Below, in pieces: positions 47,095-59,310 of a DNA stretch of 64,000 nucleotides (its first letter is position 1; the number at the start of each line of letters is the position of its first letter). The notes below the pieces were generated by a model that was not told where the DNA came from, did no database searches, and saw only the letters and a list, made by a program, of their open reading frames with translations. The stretch comes from Microstegium vimineum (lineage: Eukaryota > Streptophyta > Magnoliopsida > Poales > Poaceae), in NCBI GenBank assembly GCA_022036555.1, contig CM039129.1:34254051-34318050 (forward strand), in the 5' to 3' direction. A program made the position numbers and the translations under genes.

Positions 47095-48390
47095 GAATGA
47101 AAAAACACAATGCCAGGATGAACACAGAAAAAAAAACAAATAAACGTTCAGACGAGTAACAAGGTGTCTTCCACTTCTCTACTAGTCTGTCTTATGAAAA
47201 CCTTTGCTAATAATATTGTACGGCTCATGTCATATGTCATGGCCAGTTCAACCTTTCATCACGTCCTGTATTACGATACCATATTTTTTTTCATAATAAA
47301 ACATCAGCCAGTTTTTTTTCTCATAACAAAACATCATCATCCAAATAGAGTAGGCAATAACTCTAGTAGTTTTTGAATATTTACATATATAGATAATGAA
47401 CGAAGTCCAATTTGGGCCACAACTTTCGTTCGAGTTTGTGTTTTGTTGGACCACCCTATACCATAATGATTATCAGTGTCGAATAGCTAAAGCTTGGTCA
47501 CCTTAAAACGTTATAAGGTGGATTTGTAATTTTAAAAGAAAAATAATAAAAAGTAAGTTTATTTTCTAAATTTCCTTTACAAATTTATCAACATAAATAC
47601 ATAACACCTTTTTTAAAAAAATACTCATATAGTAAAAATTATGTATTTAGACATACTTTGTATATCTAAATGCATAGCAAAAGCTATAATTATAAAAAGA
47701 CCAGACAAGATCTAATTTGAAATGGAGGAACTAGTATTTTGATTATTTGTTTCTATATCCTATTGTTTAATTTAATAATCAATAACTATATTATACTCAA
47801 GATTTGTTAAATCCATGAATTTGAACTATATGGTATCTAAGATTGATCAAGAAAATCCATAAAATACTAATAAATAAAAAAAGACCTAAAAGATGACACA
47901 AACCTCGAACATTTGGACTCCATTGCAACTAGTGTGGTATCACTATGCCTCCATAAGATATTTTTGTAAATTTGATTGACTCCAACATATTTTCTACTCC
48001 ATTTGCAGTGGATTTTCTCTTGTTCAATCTCATTTAGTTTAGCACAAAAAAAAATTTAAATAACCACCAAACCAATCTACAAGCAACAAAACACTAGGAA
48101 TAAGCACAAGAAAAAGCATATAGTTCAAAATCTTGCACCAATAGACACATTATATTTTTATAAGAAAAAATGATACTAGTTATATATTTTTATTATTTAA
48201 AATAAATTAGTTATGCATTTTTAATTTAAGAAGATAAAGCCATTATTATCAGAAAAATAAAAAGTCAACTTCCAGTGTTGATAGTGGCCCCATTGGACTG
48301 GCTGACCTACCATAGTACCATTGGACCGACCCTTCAGCACAATGGTCAAGTATTTCTGGTTTTAAAGTTGCGTGGCCAAAAACAAACTTG
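47095..48390. other. AT-rich intergenic region
   Basis: No gene, clear repeat end or domain-like translation seen. Confidence 0.5.
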
Positions 48391-48850
48391 GGATTCGTTT
48401 GGTAGAGCTATGCTTCCTGATTCTCCGGTTGTGCTCCTTGATTTACTGGTGAAGTGATTCTGTAGCTGAAAATAATTCTTTTTGATTGTTTAGCCTAAAC
48501 TCTCAAAATCAGCGTGAAGAATCACTTCATACAATCAGGTGAAGCTACTTTTTTCATCTCTCAACCTCTTAGACCTTGTTTGGATTGGAGGGACTAGTGA
48601 CTAGTGACTACTAATTAGTCCCAATTAGTCTCAATTTTACCAAACATTTGGACTACTAGAGAGACTAGTAGTGACTACTACATAGAAGTCACTAGTCACT
48701 AATCCCTTCAATCCAAACAGGGCCTCAGTTCATTTCATAGAATCACTTCACAAAATCAGCAGAGAATCACTCCTCACTGAAAAAAATGTTTGGCAGGCAG
48801 GGAGTGATTATCCCTAAGAATCGGCTCCGCGGAGCGCTCCCAAACACCCT
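48391..48850. mobile_element. MITE-like element containing a second MITE
   Basis: Outer ends GGGATTCGTTTGGTAGAGCT and (complement) GGGTGTTTGGGAGCGCT are imperfect inverted copies, with AATCACTTCA... repeats inside on both sides of the inner element at 48572-48724. No target duplication could be fixed for the outer one. Confidence 0.6.
48572..48724. mobile_element. Inner MITE nested in the MITE above
   Basis: GACCTTGTTTGGATTGGAGG and (complement) GGCCCTGTTTGGATTGAAGG are inverted. ACTAGTGACTAGTGAC follows inside on both arms. Flanks TTA and TCA. About 153 bp, forming a near-complete hairpin. Confidence 0.8.
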
Positions 48851-48931
48851 CTTGACCTTCTCTCAAACTTTATACCTTGCGCAGAATCACTTCCTGCTGT
48901 TAAGCTCAACTGCAATCGCAAAGATGGAAGT

Positions 48932-49918
48932 TGTCGGATACCTAGAAATAGGGTACCCAATTTATCAGACTCCACAAAACAAAATCACCAACGGGGGCTC
49001 TTCCGCCTCGTCCGAGCCAAGATGGCGTCATCCGTGACGCCATCGACCCTCGGGGGCTCTTCCGCCCCGTCCGAGCCGGGGAGACATCACCCGTGACGAC
49101 CCTCACCTTCGGAGATCTCACCACCATCAACATCCTAGGATGCCTTAGTCGGTATAGTCAAAAGGTCTACAGTGCCCTCCATCCTCAGAGATGGGGTTCA
49201 AGGCATGAGTCGTCATGTCAACCTCTGTTCACCCTATGGTACAAGGTTCTGTGCTGCCTAACCGGCGACTTCTATGCGCTACATCCGCGACATACCACCG
49301 ACGGACACTCCAACAAGGATTAGAGCTTCATCAGCCCTGTATGATGGAACGCGAGGGTGTCCGGTCCTGTGTGGCCAGCCCCGGCCCATGCCTAGGTAAA
49401 GGAACAATGGAGTTCCCGATCACAAGACGCATGGCTACAGCACAACAAGGACGAACATGACCCGAACATGTGTCTACTGGCGCAATCTTCCTCAAGAAGG
49501 AAGACAGAATGAAGACAAAGCTCCCCCTCGGCAGCAGCCCAAGCTGGACCCACGTTCAATCCCCCTCTCTCTCTACTGTACTCCTCCATCTCTCTACGTA
49601 TAAAGGGAGAGAATGGACCTCCGATCTCCCTCTCGACATTCCAACATTTATTCATACACACCCAAACTCACACACACGCGAGCACACAGCAGAACCAAGA
49701 ACCTCATACGCACGAGACCTGGGAACCGTCTTCCCTCTCTCACCAAAGCTTGTAGCTTCCCTCTACGAGCCCTCAGCGCTCGGTAATACAACCCCGTAAC
49801 ACACTGGACATAGGACGTTCGTGCCCGAACCAGTATAAACCTCTGGGTTCTCCGAGCGTAAACACGCTTAGAAATTTACTCATTGACCGTCTAGATCCCG
49901 CCATTTTAGACACCGACA
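48932..49918 (+). mobile_element. Solo LTR
   Basis: 987 bp starting TGTCGG and ending CCGACA, flanked by GAAGT and GAAGC (4 of 5 bases match). It contains a duplicated CTCGGGGGCTCTTCCGCC stretch (about 48992 and 49050) and a TATA-like GTATAAAGGG near 49598, all in + orientation. No internal retrotransposon sequence lies beside it, as expected after LTR-LTR recombination. Confidence 0.8.
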
Positions 49919-50277
49919 GAAGCACTGACCGCTGGTAAGCTCAATTGGAATGGCAATGATGGGAGGACAAGCACATAACAGTCAACAAAATCATGATGTT
50001 CCATCCCCACGCCACTCAGGTGGTCTCGAGAGCAAAAAGAAAAAATAAAACTTTTCTTCAGGCTCAGATTGATTTCCGGTACATCTAATGCGTACAAGAA
50101 ACAACTTGGGTTTCTGCAGCAACGAGCTAAATGCTTCTCACCCAAAGGGAGATCCCTATCTGCAAAAGAAACAATAGTTCCATTCATAAATCAAATGTTA
50201 AGAAACATTAGTTACAACTTACGTACGCAGAGAAAATGTCTGAGGAATCACGGAGTTTCAGAACGTGTTACCTGACA

Positions 50278-53200
50278 TTAGTCAGAAGCCCCAACATAGC
50301 CATTCGAGTTATTCAAAATTGTTCCCAGTTGTTTAGTGGCCGCCATTATTAGACCTGCATAGATCCAAAACAAATAATATCAGTCCTACACAACAGATTT
50401 TAGACTGCTGGTAAAAACTAAAAAGAACTCAAGACACTAGTACAGTTAACCAAAGAAGCGTTGTAATGCGATTCCACTAGACCAGTTCACAACTTTTTAT
50501 TTCGATTTTACAAGTTATTTTCAATAATAATAAAAAAAGGTTTTCACCTGTAAAAGGAGGTGAAGGTCTTCGAGGCCTTGATTTGAACTCTGGGTGGAAC
50601 TGAACACCTACATAGAATGGATGATCTTGTAGCTCCACAATCTGCTCATAGGTGCAAGTAGGTTCAGGCTTTGGAAAAGAAATCCAAGACCCAAGAATAG
50701 CATAGGCTATTTGCTTAGTACCTCCATGCGCTTTCGACTTTCGTCACAACCAACAAAATGAAGACCAGCACTTTCAAGCATGGGAACAAAAGAGGGATTG
50801 ACCTATAATAAATAAATAAATAAATAAGAAACAAGTAATCAGTTCCAAGCATATGACTACAATGCACATAAAGACTAATAGGATGTTTAGAAACAAAGAT
50901 TGATGCAAACCTCATATCTATGACGATGACGCTCATCTACATGTGAAGGACTTCCATACCTAAAAGTTTTGATCAATAATCCAAGTGAGAATATGCAATA
51001 TATTTTTATACAGGGAAAATGTTAAAGATGATCAATAACCAAGGGCCTGCACCAAATCTCAACTAAACAGAAGCCACATTTAGGAATGTGATGGACAAAA
51101 ATATATTCACTATCAAGTAAGGTAAGCTCTATATAACACAGCTACATAAGCCATTTAACAGTGTGGATGACAATGGATTGAGTTTCCAAACAAGCTAAAT
51201 TCAATAATACCAGAGAAAATAGTATGATATTAACCAAGAAAGAATCAATGCCCATACAATTTTGATGTAAGACAATCAGGTTTGCTGAAGAATGTTCTCC
51301 TGCAACCCAACCTCATTGTGTTTCCCATATGTGTTTTTGAAACCTGAACAGTTCATTGTCAAGGCATTAAATCAAGCTTTTCAAAGTCCTGTCTCTTGCA
51401 TAAACTTAACAGTACCTCAGGCATGTACATAACAACATGATTTGGTGTATCCTTGTTAAACTCTTCACTGTCTGCATCTCCCAGGCCCAGGACCTAGAAA
51501 AGCATAATAATAGAAGTAAGAATCTATAGGGATAGTTTTTAAGTAAAAGAAAAAAGGAAGCAAACACACATGTCTGGACATCTCAATCACTGATATCTGC
51601 ATGCCCAAGCAAATACCAAGATATGGAACTTTATTCTCACGAGCATATTTTGCAGCCAATATCATCCCTGAGATTCCACGATCCCCAAATCCTCCAGGTA
51701 TCAAAATGCACGATGAACCCTACAATTTTCAGATTTTATAATATTAACATTCAAAATTGACTGCATATGTAAAATAGCAAAGAAATACAATTGGCACTCA
51801 CTTTAAGAGTTTCCCAGGCTTCAGCATGGGCATCTGGTGCCTATTGAAAAAATTGTCATCACGGGATGCAGTAACACATACGAAGAAAGGACAAACAACA
51901 TAATATTAGGAGATTGACTGTATACAAATGTGAAACTGAAAGTACAAAAACCTTGATACAGAAAACTTGAGCTAAGAAAGATAAAAATGCTATGGGGTAC
52001 TGAGATACTTATCTCACAAATTACAGACAACTGTGCAATTAGTTTTTTTTCCTATACTTAGTGCTATATGCATGTGTCGAAGCATTCGATGTGACACGGA
52101 ATCTAGTAAAGTTTTGGAATTTTGAAGGGAACTAAACACCCCCTTAGAATACATGGTTAGTGGCTTACAGTTATTGCAGTTGCATCTTCAAGATCTGAAG
52201 CTGCAATCCACTGGATAGATGGCTTTAACGAACAGGCAACACTGGCATGTAGGAGAGCCTGGAATAAATTAAGACATGCAAAAACGAATTAGAAAAAAAA
52301 AAACATTTTTCATGATAGTACATGAATCCAAATTGCATCCACCGTAAAAACACATTATGGCAACTCAAAGCATCAGGTATTTAACAATTATTAGAGAACA
52401 ATTGTTTATACTCTAGGAAACCATGGAAATAACTGTAACAATAATAATTATTTGCACCACATAAAATATAACTCAAATTTTGTGCTCGCAGACTAATTAT
52501 CACAATTGGCTAGCTACTTAACTATGCCACTGATATGTAAGGATCAGCGGTACCAACCTTCACCACTGATAGGTAAGAATCTGTCAGATTAGTGTACTTC
52601 CCAACCAAAGCAACTTTAACCTGCATAATAATGATATTCATTCAGACTTCTTCTGCAACAACAAAAGAATCGACAATCAAATACTATTACAACACTAACA
52701 GAGTTCTTGAGGTTATCATACGACTCAGCCATATCCGTCCAATCTCGTAACTCAGGTGGTCCAGCAGATCTATAAAACAAGAACAAGATGATATTGGTAG
52801 TATCCTACAAGATATAGTAACCACAAGTCCATACCACAATAAATTAAAACAGGGGATGCCATTGCAATAAATACAATGTAATCATCTCAATCAATTACAC
52901 CAAAACAGTTTCAGTAAGGGCATGTTTGAATCCAGGGTCTAAAAATTAGCACAACACTTTTAGCTTATTTTTTAGCACTAAAGATTCAAACATGTGTCCT
53001 AAAAGTGGTCCATGCCTAATTTTTGTGCTAAAAACTTTAGCACCCAAATAGGTTCTAAACTGTGCTAAACGTTCATTTTATATTGTAGTCATAAACTTTA
53101 GACCATAGATTCAAACACTCTTGTGCTAAACTTTAGGTGCTACAATTTAGGAGCTAAAGTTTAGCTGCTAAAATTTAGCATGGTGCTAAAGATTCAAACA

Positions 53201-56200
53201 TGCCCTAAGCCTTTCAACATTAATTAGGATGATTTCAAACATAGTTAAAAAAAGGAAGTTTAAGCCAATCATTTGCCAATAGTGGCAATATATATGGTTT
53301 CTCAACAGTAAATGAATCACTGCTTAAAAACAACTGGTGCCAAGCACTTCTAAAAACACTGTTATGGGTAAATTACAAAACATTCCATGTGCAGACCATC
53401 CATTTACTCTACATTGATAAGCACTGACTTTCAGTAATTGTCTGACTCACCTAGCAAAGTTTAGTTGTTTGATTATAGCTTCATGAGCCTTTTGGTTCTG
53501 CAAAACCAGTACTCGTCAAAATTTGTGCTGCAGCAACACTAAATACAATCCATACATAGACTCAATATATTTCTACACAAATTCAAGGCTAAGGTTTAAG
53601 TGAACTTTGTAACTCACTCTAAGAATAAGTGGGACATGCCATAAATTTGGAACATCATGGATGTTGAGTATGTTCTCGACCTACAGAAATTAAGACCAGA
53701 ATGTGAGTCAAGAAACACTGTGGATAAGCGGCATTTTTCCAGATTTAACCATGAAACATACCGGGACATGGCAAAACTGTGAAAGCTTCTCTTTAACAGA
53801 TCCTATTAGTGGCTGAAATAACAGATAAACATAGCTCAGATTAAAAAGGAAAGCTTATAAATACAAATGGGACAAGAGAATAAAACAATTTTAAAGCAAG
53901 AAACACATGAACAAAAAAAGGTACATGTACTAAGCAACGGCAGATTAAAATGAGCTAATGACTGCTTGGAACAAAATTCATCACAGAAAATAAAAAACCA
54001 AGTTCAACAGCAGACTTGTTGTCACAAATATCCAATACATGAGAATGAATTTAGGCATATTCTAAAGAATCTGCTATTAGTTATTAACTTTTTTATGTTT
54101 TTGCATTACCTGTGCTGACCGACATGCTAGAAGATCAGGAGTCAGACCCAAGGCTCTTAGTTCTCGTACACTGTGTTGTGTTGGTTTAGTTTTCTACAAA
54201 AAAGGGAAATAAGAATGTCAGATTGCCAGTACCAGCAACTATGTCATGATACAAGACTTGAAAAGTGTGTGTAATGTGATTGTTTCCCTCATTTCAGGAT
54301 AGAAGGAGCAGTAAGCAGCACGCCACTAAAGGAAGAATTGTTTACCTGCTCACCAACTACACCCAATACTGGAACGAGGCTAACGTGTATGAGGCAGAAA
54401 TTCTCCTTGCCTAGAACACGCATATAAGAGTATGAGTCACATTAATGATACTCACTAAAATAAAGATGCATTTACTTCCAAGAAATGTAAAATATTTGAA
54501 TGCTACATTAGCATAAAAGAAATGGCAGTGCAGAAAGTGCACCCTAATTTATGGGTCCGACTGTTCCCAAAAAAATTAATAGAAAAAATAGACCGTGAGA
54601 AACAATACAAGTCTCATAAGAGTGTAAGTTGTAACACCAAAACATATCGCAGCAATTATAGAGTGTGGAAATTAAAATAGAAAAACCAGCTATACCAAGA
54701 GAAAAGGATAATTGGCGCAAAGCTTCAATGAATGGCATTGATTCAATATCACCTGAAATAAGATCGAAATCAATTAATCTGCTACATTAATAGTTACAGA
54801 AGTGTCAGATCGTAACATGTCATAAAACCCTACCTACAGTGCCTCCCAATTCAATAACACAAACATCAGCTGGACGAGTCTGCCCATCCACAGGAACTGA
54901 AGACACTGACTGTATCCACTGTTTTATTTCATCAGTGACATGAGGAACAACCTGTATATTTGAAACCATAGGTGTTTCAGATTTTGCCATATGGGTAGTC
55001 CATACAATGCAACTCGAGTAATAAGTGCCATAGAAGAATTACCTGTACAGTCTTTCCAAGATAATCACCCCTTCTCTCCTTCTCAATGACAGACTGAAAG
55101 AAGCAGAAACTATCAGTTTACAATCTCAAATGAGAAAAAGCAAGCATTTCCTTGAGGCAGAAGATACTCACCTGGTATATCTTTCCGGTGGTAATGTTGT
55201 TATCCCTCGTCAGAGTAACATCTATGAAACGCTCATAATTCCCCAAATCCAAGTCAACCTACAGATACCACATGTTAGGTAGATTACCACGGAGACTGGA
55301 AATTTAAAGAGTGTGTATTGAATGCAAGTATTAGGGAGCTGTACCTCTCCACCATCATCAAGAACAAACACCTCACCATGCTCAAATGGGGACATTGTAC
55401 CAGCATCTGTGTTCAAGTACGGATCTAAAAAAAAGAGAGAGACCAAAGCAGTAAGAGCAATGCCGGACCAAAGCCCCTCCAAACTCGATTGAACATAAAA
55501 AAAAAAAAACATATGTACTGTAAAATCGCACAGAAAAAAATACGTAACCCTGAACATTTTGTGATAGTAAGAGATCCTAAAGGTAGCCCCACTTTAGACA
55601 GAAAGCCATTTAGAAGCTTAAAAGGATGGGTACAGTGTCCCATTTTCCAATAAAGCGACAATGGAAGGCCCAACAGCAACCTTCACAGCGGAACGAAAAG
55701 TTCACCTAAAAAAGCTCAACAAAAGGACTGGTACAAGTGAGACAGCAACAAGCCTTCAAAACCTGACAACGAGTATCATCAATTCATGGTGTAGCAATAA
55801 CTTTCATCTCACTAGAAGCCAAGGTGACAAGTAATAACTGGAGCCCTGTTGGGGCACCCCAAACTCCACCAAGCCGTAGTATAGAATTGCCAGATTGACC
55901 ACTGGGAGTCCAAGCAGAACCCAACAAACTAGCGCTTTTGCCAGCCAATTACCAAATCCGGAAATGATTAGACCCTAGCGGAACGGAATCACGGGAGCGG
56001 GTCGCATTCATCACACTCCAATAATAACACACACACACGCACACACCTATCTCGCGCCGACCGACCGACCACCCCCGCCCCAAAATGGCTCTAGGGTTGT
56101 AGGAGTCACCACAGGAGGGAACGCCGAGCAAAAGCCGCGGGAGGAAGTGAGGAGCGCGCCGTACCAATCTTGATGCAGGTGACGCGGAGGCCGCAGGCTT

Positions 56201-56327
56201 TGAGGACGACGCCGATGCTGCTGGCGGTGACGCCCTTGCCGAGGCCGCTGACGACGCCGCCGGTGATCAGCACGTACTTGGTCGGCGCACGGCTCTCCTC
56301 TTCCGCCGGCGGCGAAGGCGAAGACAT
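50278..56327 (-). CDS. CTPS: CTP synthase
   Basis: Twenty-two coding exons join in phase, high to low: 56327-56165, 55424-55345, 55258-55172, 55093-55043, 54951-54834, 54752-54696, 54410-54346, 54193-54110, 53812-53762, 53680-53618, 53497-53451, 52769-52700, 52620-52558, 52258-52169, 51840-51802, 51719-51570, 51493-51416, 51343-51258, 50959-50911, 50802-50722, 50641-50548, 50354-50278 (1,743 nt, 580 aa). The synthetase domain has ITGGVVSGLGKG (P-loop, residues 21-32), DPYLNTDAGTMSP and ELGGTVGDIE. The class-I glutaminase domain has GICLGMQ with the nucleophile at about Cys413 and FHPEF with His540 and Glu542. The enzyme makes CTP from UTP, ATP and glutamine in the cytosol. I start at MSSPSPP because the upstream in-frame extension is low-complexity and lies in the leader; an upstream Met at 56486 is the alternative. 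Confidence 0.95.
52070..52145. mobile_element. Truncated MITE in a CTPS intron
   Basis: GGAATCTAGTAAAGTTTTGG and GAAGGGAACTAAACACCC match the right half of the MITE at 36184-36418. The left half is missing. It lies in the intron between 51840 and 52169. Confidence 0.6.
52918..53205. mobile_element. Tourist-like MITE in a CTPS intron
   Basis: Perfect 15-bp terminal inverted repeats GGGCATGTTTGAATC (52918-52932 and 53191-53205) flanked by TAA on both sides (52915-52917, 53206-53208). 288 bp with TTTAGCAC/GTGCTAAA repeats, in the intron between 52769 and 53451. Confidence 0.9.
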
Positions 56328-56749
56328 GGCCGCGCCCGACGCGGGAGGCCGGAGGAGGGGGGAGAGCGGCCGCTGTTGGGAAGCGGGGATTGGAAAGGGG
56401 GGAGGGAGAGCGGCCGCTGTGGGAAGGGAAGTGGAAGTGATGCTTTCGCTTCTGTTTGTTGGGAAGAAGAAGAAGAAAGAAGGCAAACTGTAGCCTCAAG
56501 CGCTGCGAGCCAACTGTATTCGTTTGCTTGCGGCCCGGATTTTTCGGTGTTTCTGTTTTGGATCCTGGGCCCTAGGGTTTGGGCTGATTTGCTGGGTGGC
56601 TCTGGGTCTAACTAGATATGGACCTGTTGAACATGGGCCTGGGATTTGGAGTTCTTGGGGCTGACTGTTTCATGTTGAAAAAAGAGGTATTTATCTTCTT
56701 TATTAAAATAGCGTGTCTTCCTTGTATGGCTCGTTTTTTTCAACTTACG

Positions 56750-56883
56750 GGTAAAATGACTTCTGGCAAAAGAAAAAAATAGAGTTTAGTTTGTCTGTTT
56801 TAGATTTAGAGTAATAATTCAAATCTAAAACAGACAAACTAAAATCTGCACTTTTTTCGTCAAAGCAAAATGGTCATTTCATC
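56750..56883. mobile_element. Foldback/MITE-like hairpin upstream of CTPS
   Basis: Positions 56785-56807 and 56821-56843 are perfect 23-bp inverted copies around TTAGTTTGTCTGTTTTAG with a 13-bp loop. Weaker pairing continues outward (AAAATGAC... GTCATTTC). It lies about 425 bp upstream of the CTPS start codon. Confidence 0.75.
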
Positions 56884-58526
56884 CCAGACATAACATGGTT
56901 AGGTGTCAGAAACCGCAATTCCATTTTAGCGATCGATCACCCGGTTCCACACTAGCGAACGATCACGTCAACCCGCGGGAGAGTACGAACCAGCCGAGCC
57001 GCACTTAACTTTTACTTTTTCCGTGTCGTTACTTTTTTTCTCTCCTTTTCCGTGTCGTGCGTGTATACGGAGTATATATATTCCATGCATACAGTTATGT
57101 TTAGTACTAGTACACGCTAATCGAATTGGTTGCGTGGCATAGTTACATGCTGGTTTTTATTTTATTTTTTTCCTTTTCGTGCTTCAAGCTATTTTTTTAT
57201 TTCTATTTAGTTTATTTTTTATGTTATTCTTCATATTCCTTTTATTTTAATATTTTCTATACTTCTTTTATTTTTTTTCTTTTTAGGGAGCGTTGACAAG
57301 TTGCATATAATAACTTAGGTAGTCATGTTGTATTTAATAACTTTTGTATATAAGTTTTATGTTAATTTGTTCCTTTTTATTTTTAATAACTTGTGTAGAA
57401 TAACTAATGTACATAAGTTATATTTGGTAAAATTTGTGTTTCTAAGTTTTGTCGTAACTTATATGGCAACTCGTCCCATTTGTGTTTAATAACTTGTGTT
57501 TCTAAGTTGTGTAAACAACTTATATGTATAAGTTATATATATATAAGTTGTTAGTAAAAAATACTCTTCAAAACACATGTAAAAGTGGTCTAGTTTTGTT
57601 CGTCTCATCATGTAGAACATATTGGTATAGACGAAATTAAAAATTAGCAATTGAAAATAAATGTTTCTCTTTTTTCTGCCACATAGCGCTGACATCATAA
57701 CCAGGCTGTAGCGCACGACTGCGCGCTTGAAAGGAGTAGTGCGCTAATAGGTGGAGATTGTTTCTTTCCTAAAATGGAATTAAACTCTGTCGGAATTCGT
57801 TCCCTAGTTTCTTGATGAATGAGCGTTCGCGAATTATCCAACCCCGTCAGAAACAGATCGAATGACATACATGAAAATTTCGTTTTCAAGCCTCACAGGC
57901 AAATTAAAAAAAAAGAATCATAAAAAGAGAAATATTATTTCGATAGTAAAAAACGGTTTCGGAACGAGTTTTGAAAGTGAGCACGGAAGCCAAATTTGTT
58001 TTTTCATGAACGTGGGCCCGAGTATTCACACAGATCCTAAATTTTCCAAAAAAAAAAGGGGGGGGGGGGCGGGGGGGTTGCGTGCTATTGGAAAGAGACG
58101 GGGACGTGTGTGGTTTCAGGAGGAAACATACGACGTATAGCCCTCGCTTTCTCAGGCGCTAGTTGAAATTGAGCGATGGAATGGAATCTAGTAAGACGCC
58201 ACATGACATGAGGAAAGAGACGTATCAAATCAAATTCAACAGAGACGCGTGTGACCATCAAAAACCTTGCGAATTAATGGAAGCTCAATTTACACAGAGC
58301 TTCCTTCTTCATTTTCAGTTTATTACTTATTTCACTCTCTTTTGTTAAAACGTGGGGATGCAGTGCTAGGAGTACACTACTAAATTTAATACTTCGTCGT
58401 GCTTAGTTTGACGCCAAGCAGGGCAAAGTATATATATCCCTTAAAAAGTTAAAAGCATGCTGGTTCAAGCGCTTAATTAAAATAATGTGTCACACATGAA
58501 AGGAATTTAACGTCAAACAGAGTGAA
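56884..58526. other. AT-rich intergenic region with repeat words
   Basis: No gene supported. 57290-57560 is full of AACTTGTGT/ATAAGTT words. Its surroundings (GCGAACGATCAC at 56950, GAGCGTTCGCGAAT at 57824) resemble text around 26840-27760. An A-run followed by a long G-run lies at about 58050-58077. Confidence 0.45.
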
Positions 58527-58700
58527 GTATACTCCCTCCGTCTCCAACTAAGTGTGGTTTTGAGTTTTCGTGTCACAAATTTGACTCGATTTATAAAAAA
58601 TACATGTAATAATTATATCTTTAAATAAATTTATTAAAAAACTAGAATTTTTTTTTCGATAATACTAATTACTTAACATAAATATTTATATATTTTAATA
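58527..58700. mobile_element. Truncated Stowaway-like MITE
   Basis: TACTCCCTCCGTCTCCAACT followed by AT-rich sequence is a typical Stowaway left half. The matching right end is not seen. Confidence 0.5.
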
Positions 58701-58864
58701 TGGTAAAGACTTTATGTTGGCCGTGCGTGTGTTTACCGCTCCGCACGCACACGCCAGGCCCCATCAAAATCCATCCGTACACCCGTGAACCCACTGGCCA
58801 AGGGATGCACGGCTGTTCATTTCTCCACCTCCGATCCCTTCTCTCTCTTCATCGTCCTCTTTCT

Positions 58865-59310
58865 ATGGCTTCTCTCCGGTTCCCCAATCGGCGGTCTGCG
58901 AGCGTGATCCATCAGATCCGCAGACTCCATACCACCTCCCACCATCCCACTGCCAGATCTGGCCCTGGCTCGCAAAATCCTGCGACATCGTCGGTCGCAG
59001 CAACCATGGCGGCCACAGATGAGAACACCGGCAACGGGAGGTCATTGGCGACGGCGTCCTGGCCTGGCCGCAACTCCATCCACACCTGGCTCGTCTGTGC
59101 AGATCGAGCCAAACCCTGCCAACTTCGACTTCGGGCACTAGCAGCGGCCGGCGACGTGGTGCTCAGCTTCTGCTCCAGGCGGCGGCTCGAGCATAGGCTG
59201 GTCTGCGGGCAGCGACGTCGGCGCAATCATGGGCTGGTCTACGGGCGCCCAACAGGCCGGAGCTTCGGGCGGCCAATGAGGCCCCGCCTGTGCTGTGCGG
59301 CGTCCATCAA
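58865..59310 (+). pseudogene. Arg/Ser-rich exon-like open frame, origin unknown
   Basis: GC-rich frame starting ATG GCT TCT (MASLRFPNRRSASVIHQIRR) with a donor-like AAGGTGAGAT after AASIK at about 59310. It resembles a plant first exon in composition. No family recognised. It lies upstream of the kinesin-like exons in the same orientation but nothing shows they belong to one gene. Confidence 0.35.

Noticed and set aside
56106..56499. Upstream extension of the CTPS frame from a Met at 56486
   Set aside because: The extension is Ser/Pro/Ala low-complexity text with no family match. The start at 56327 gives the normal N-terminus just before the P-loop.
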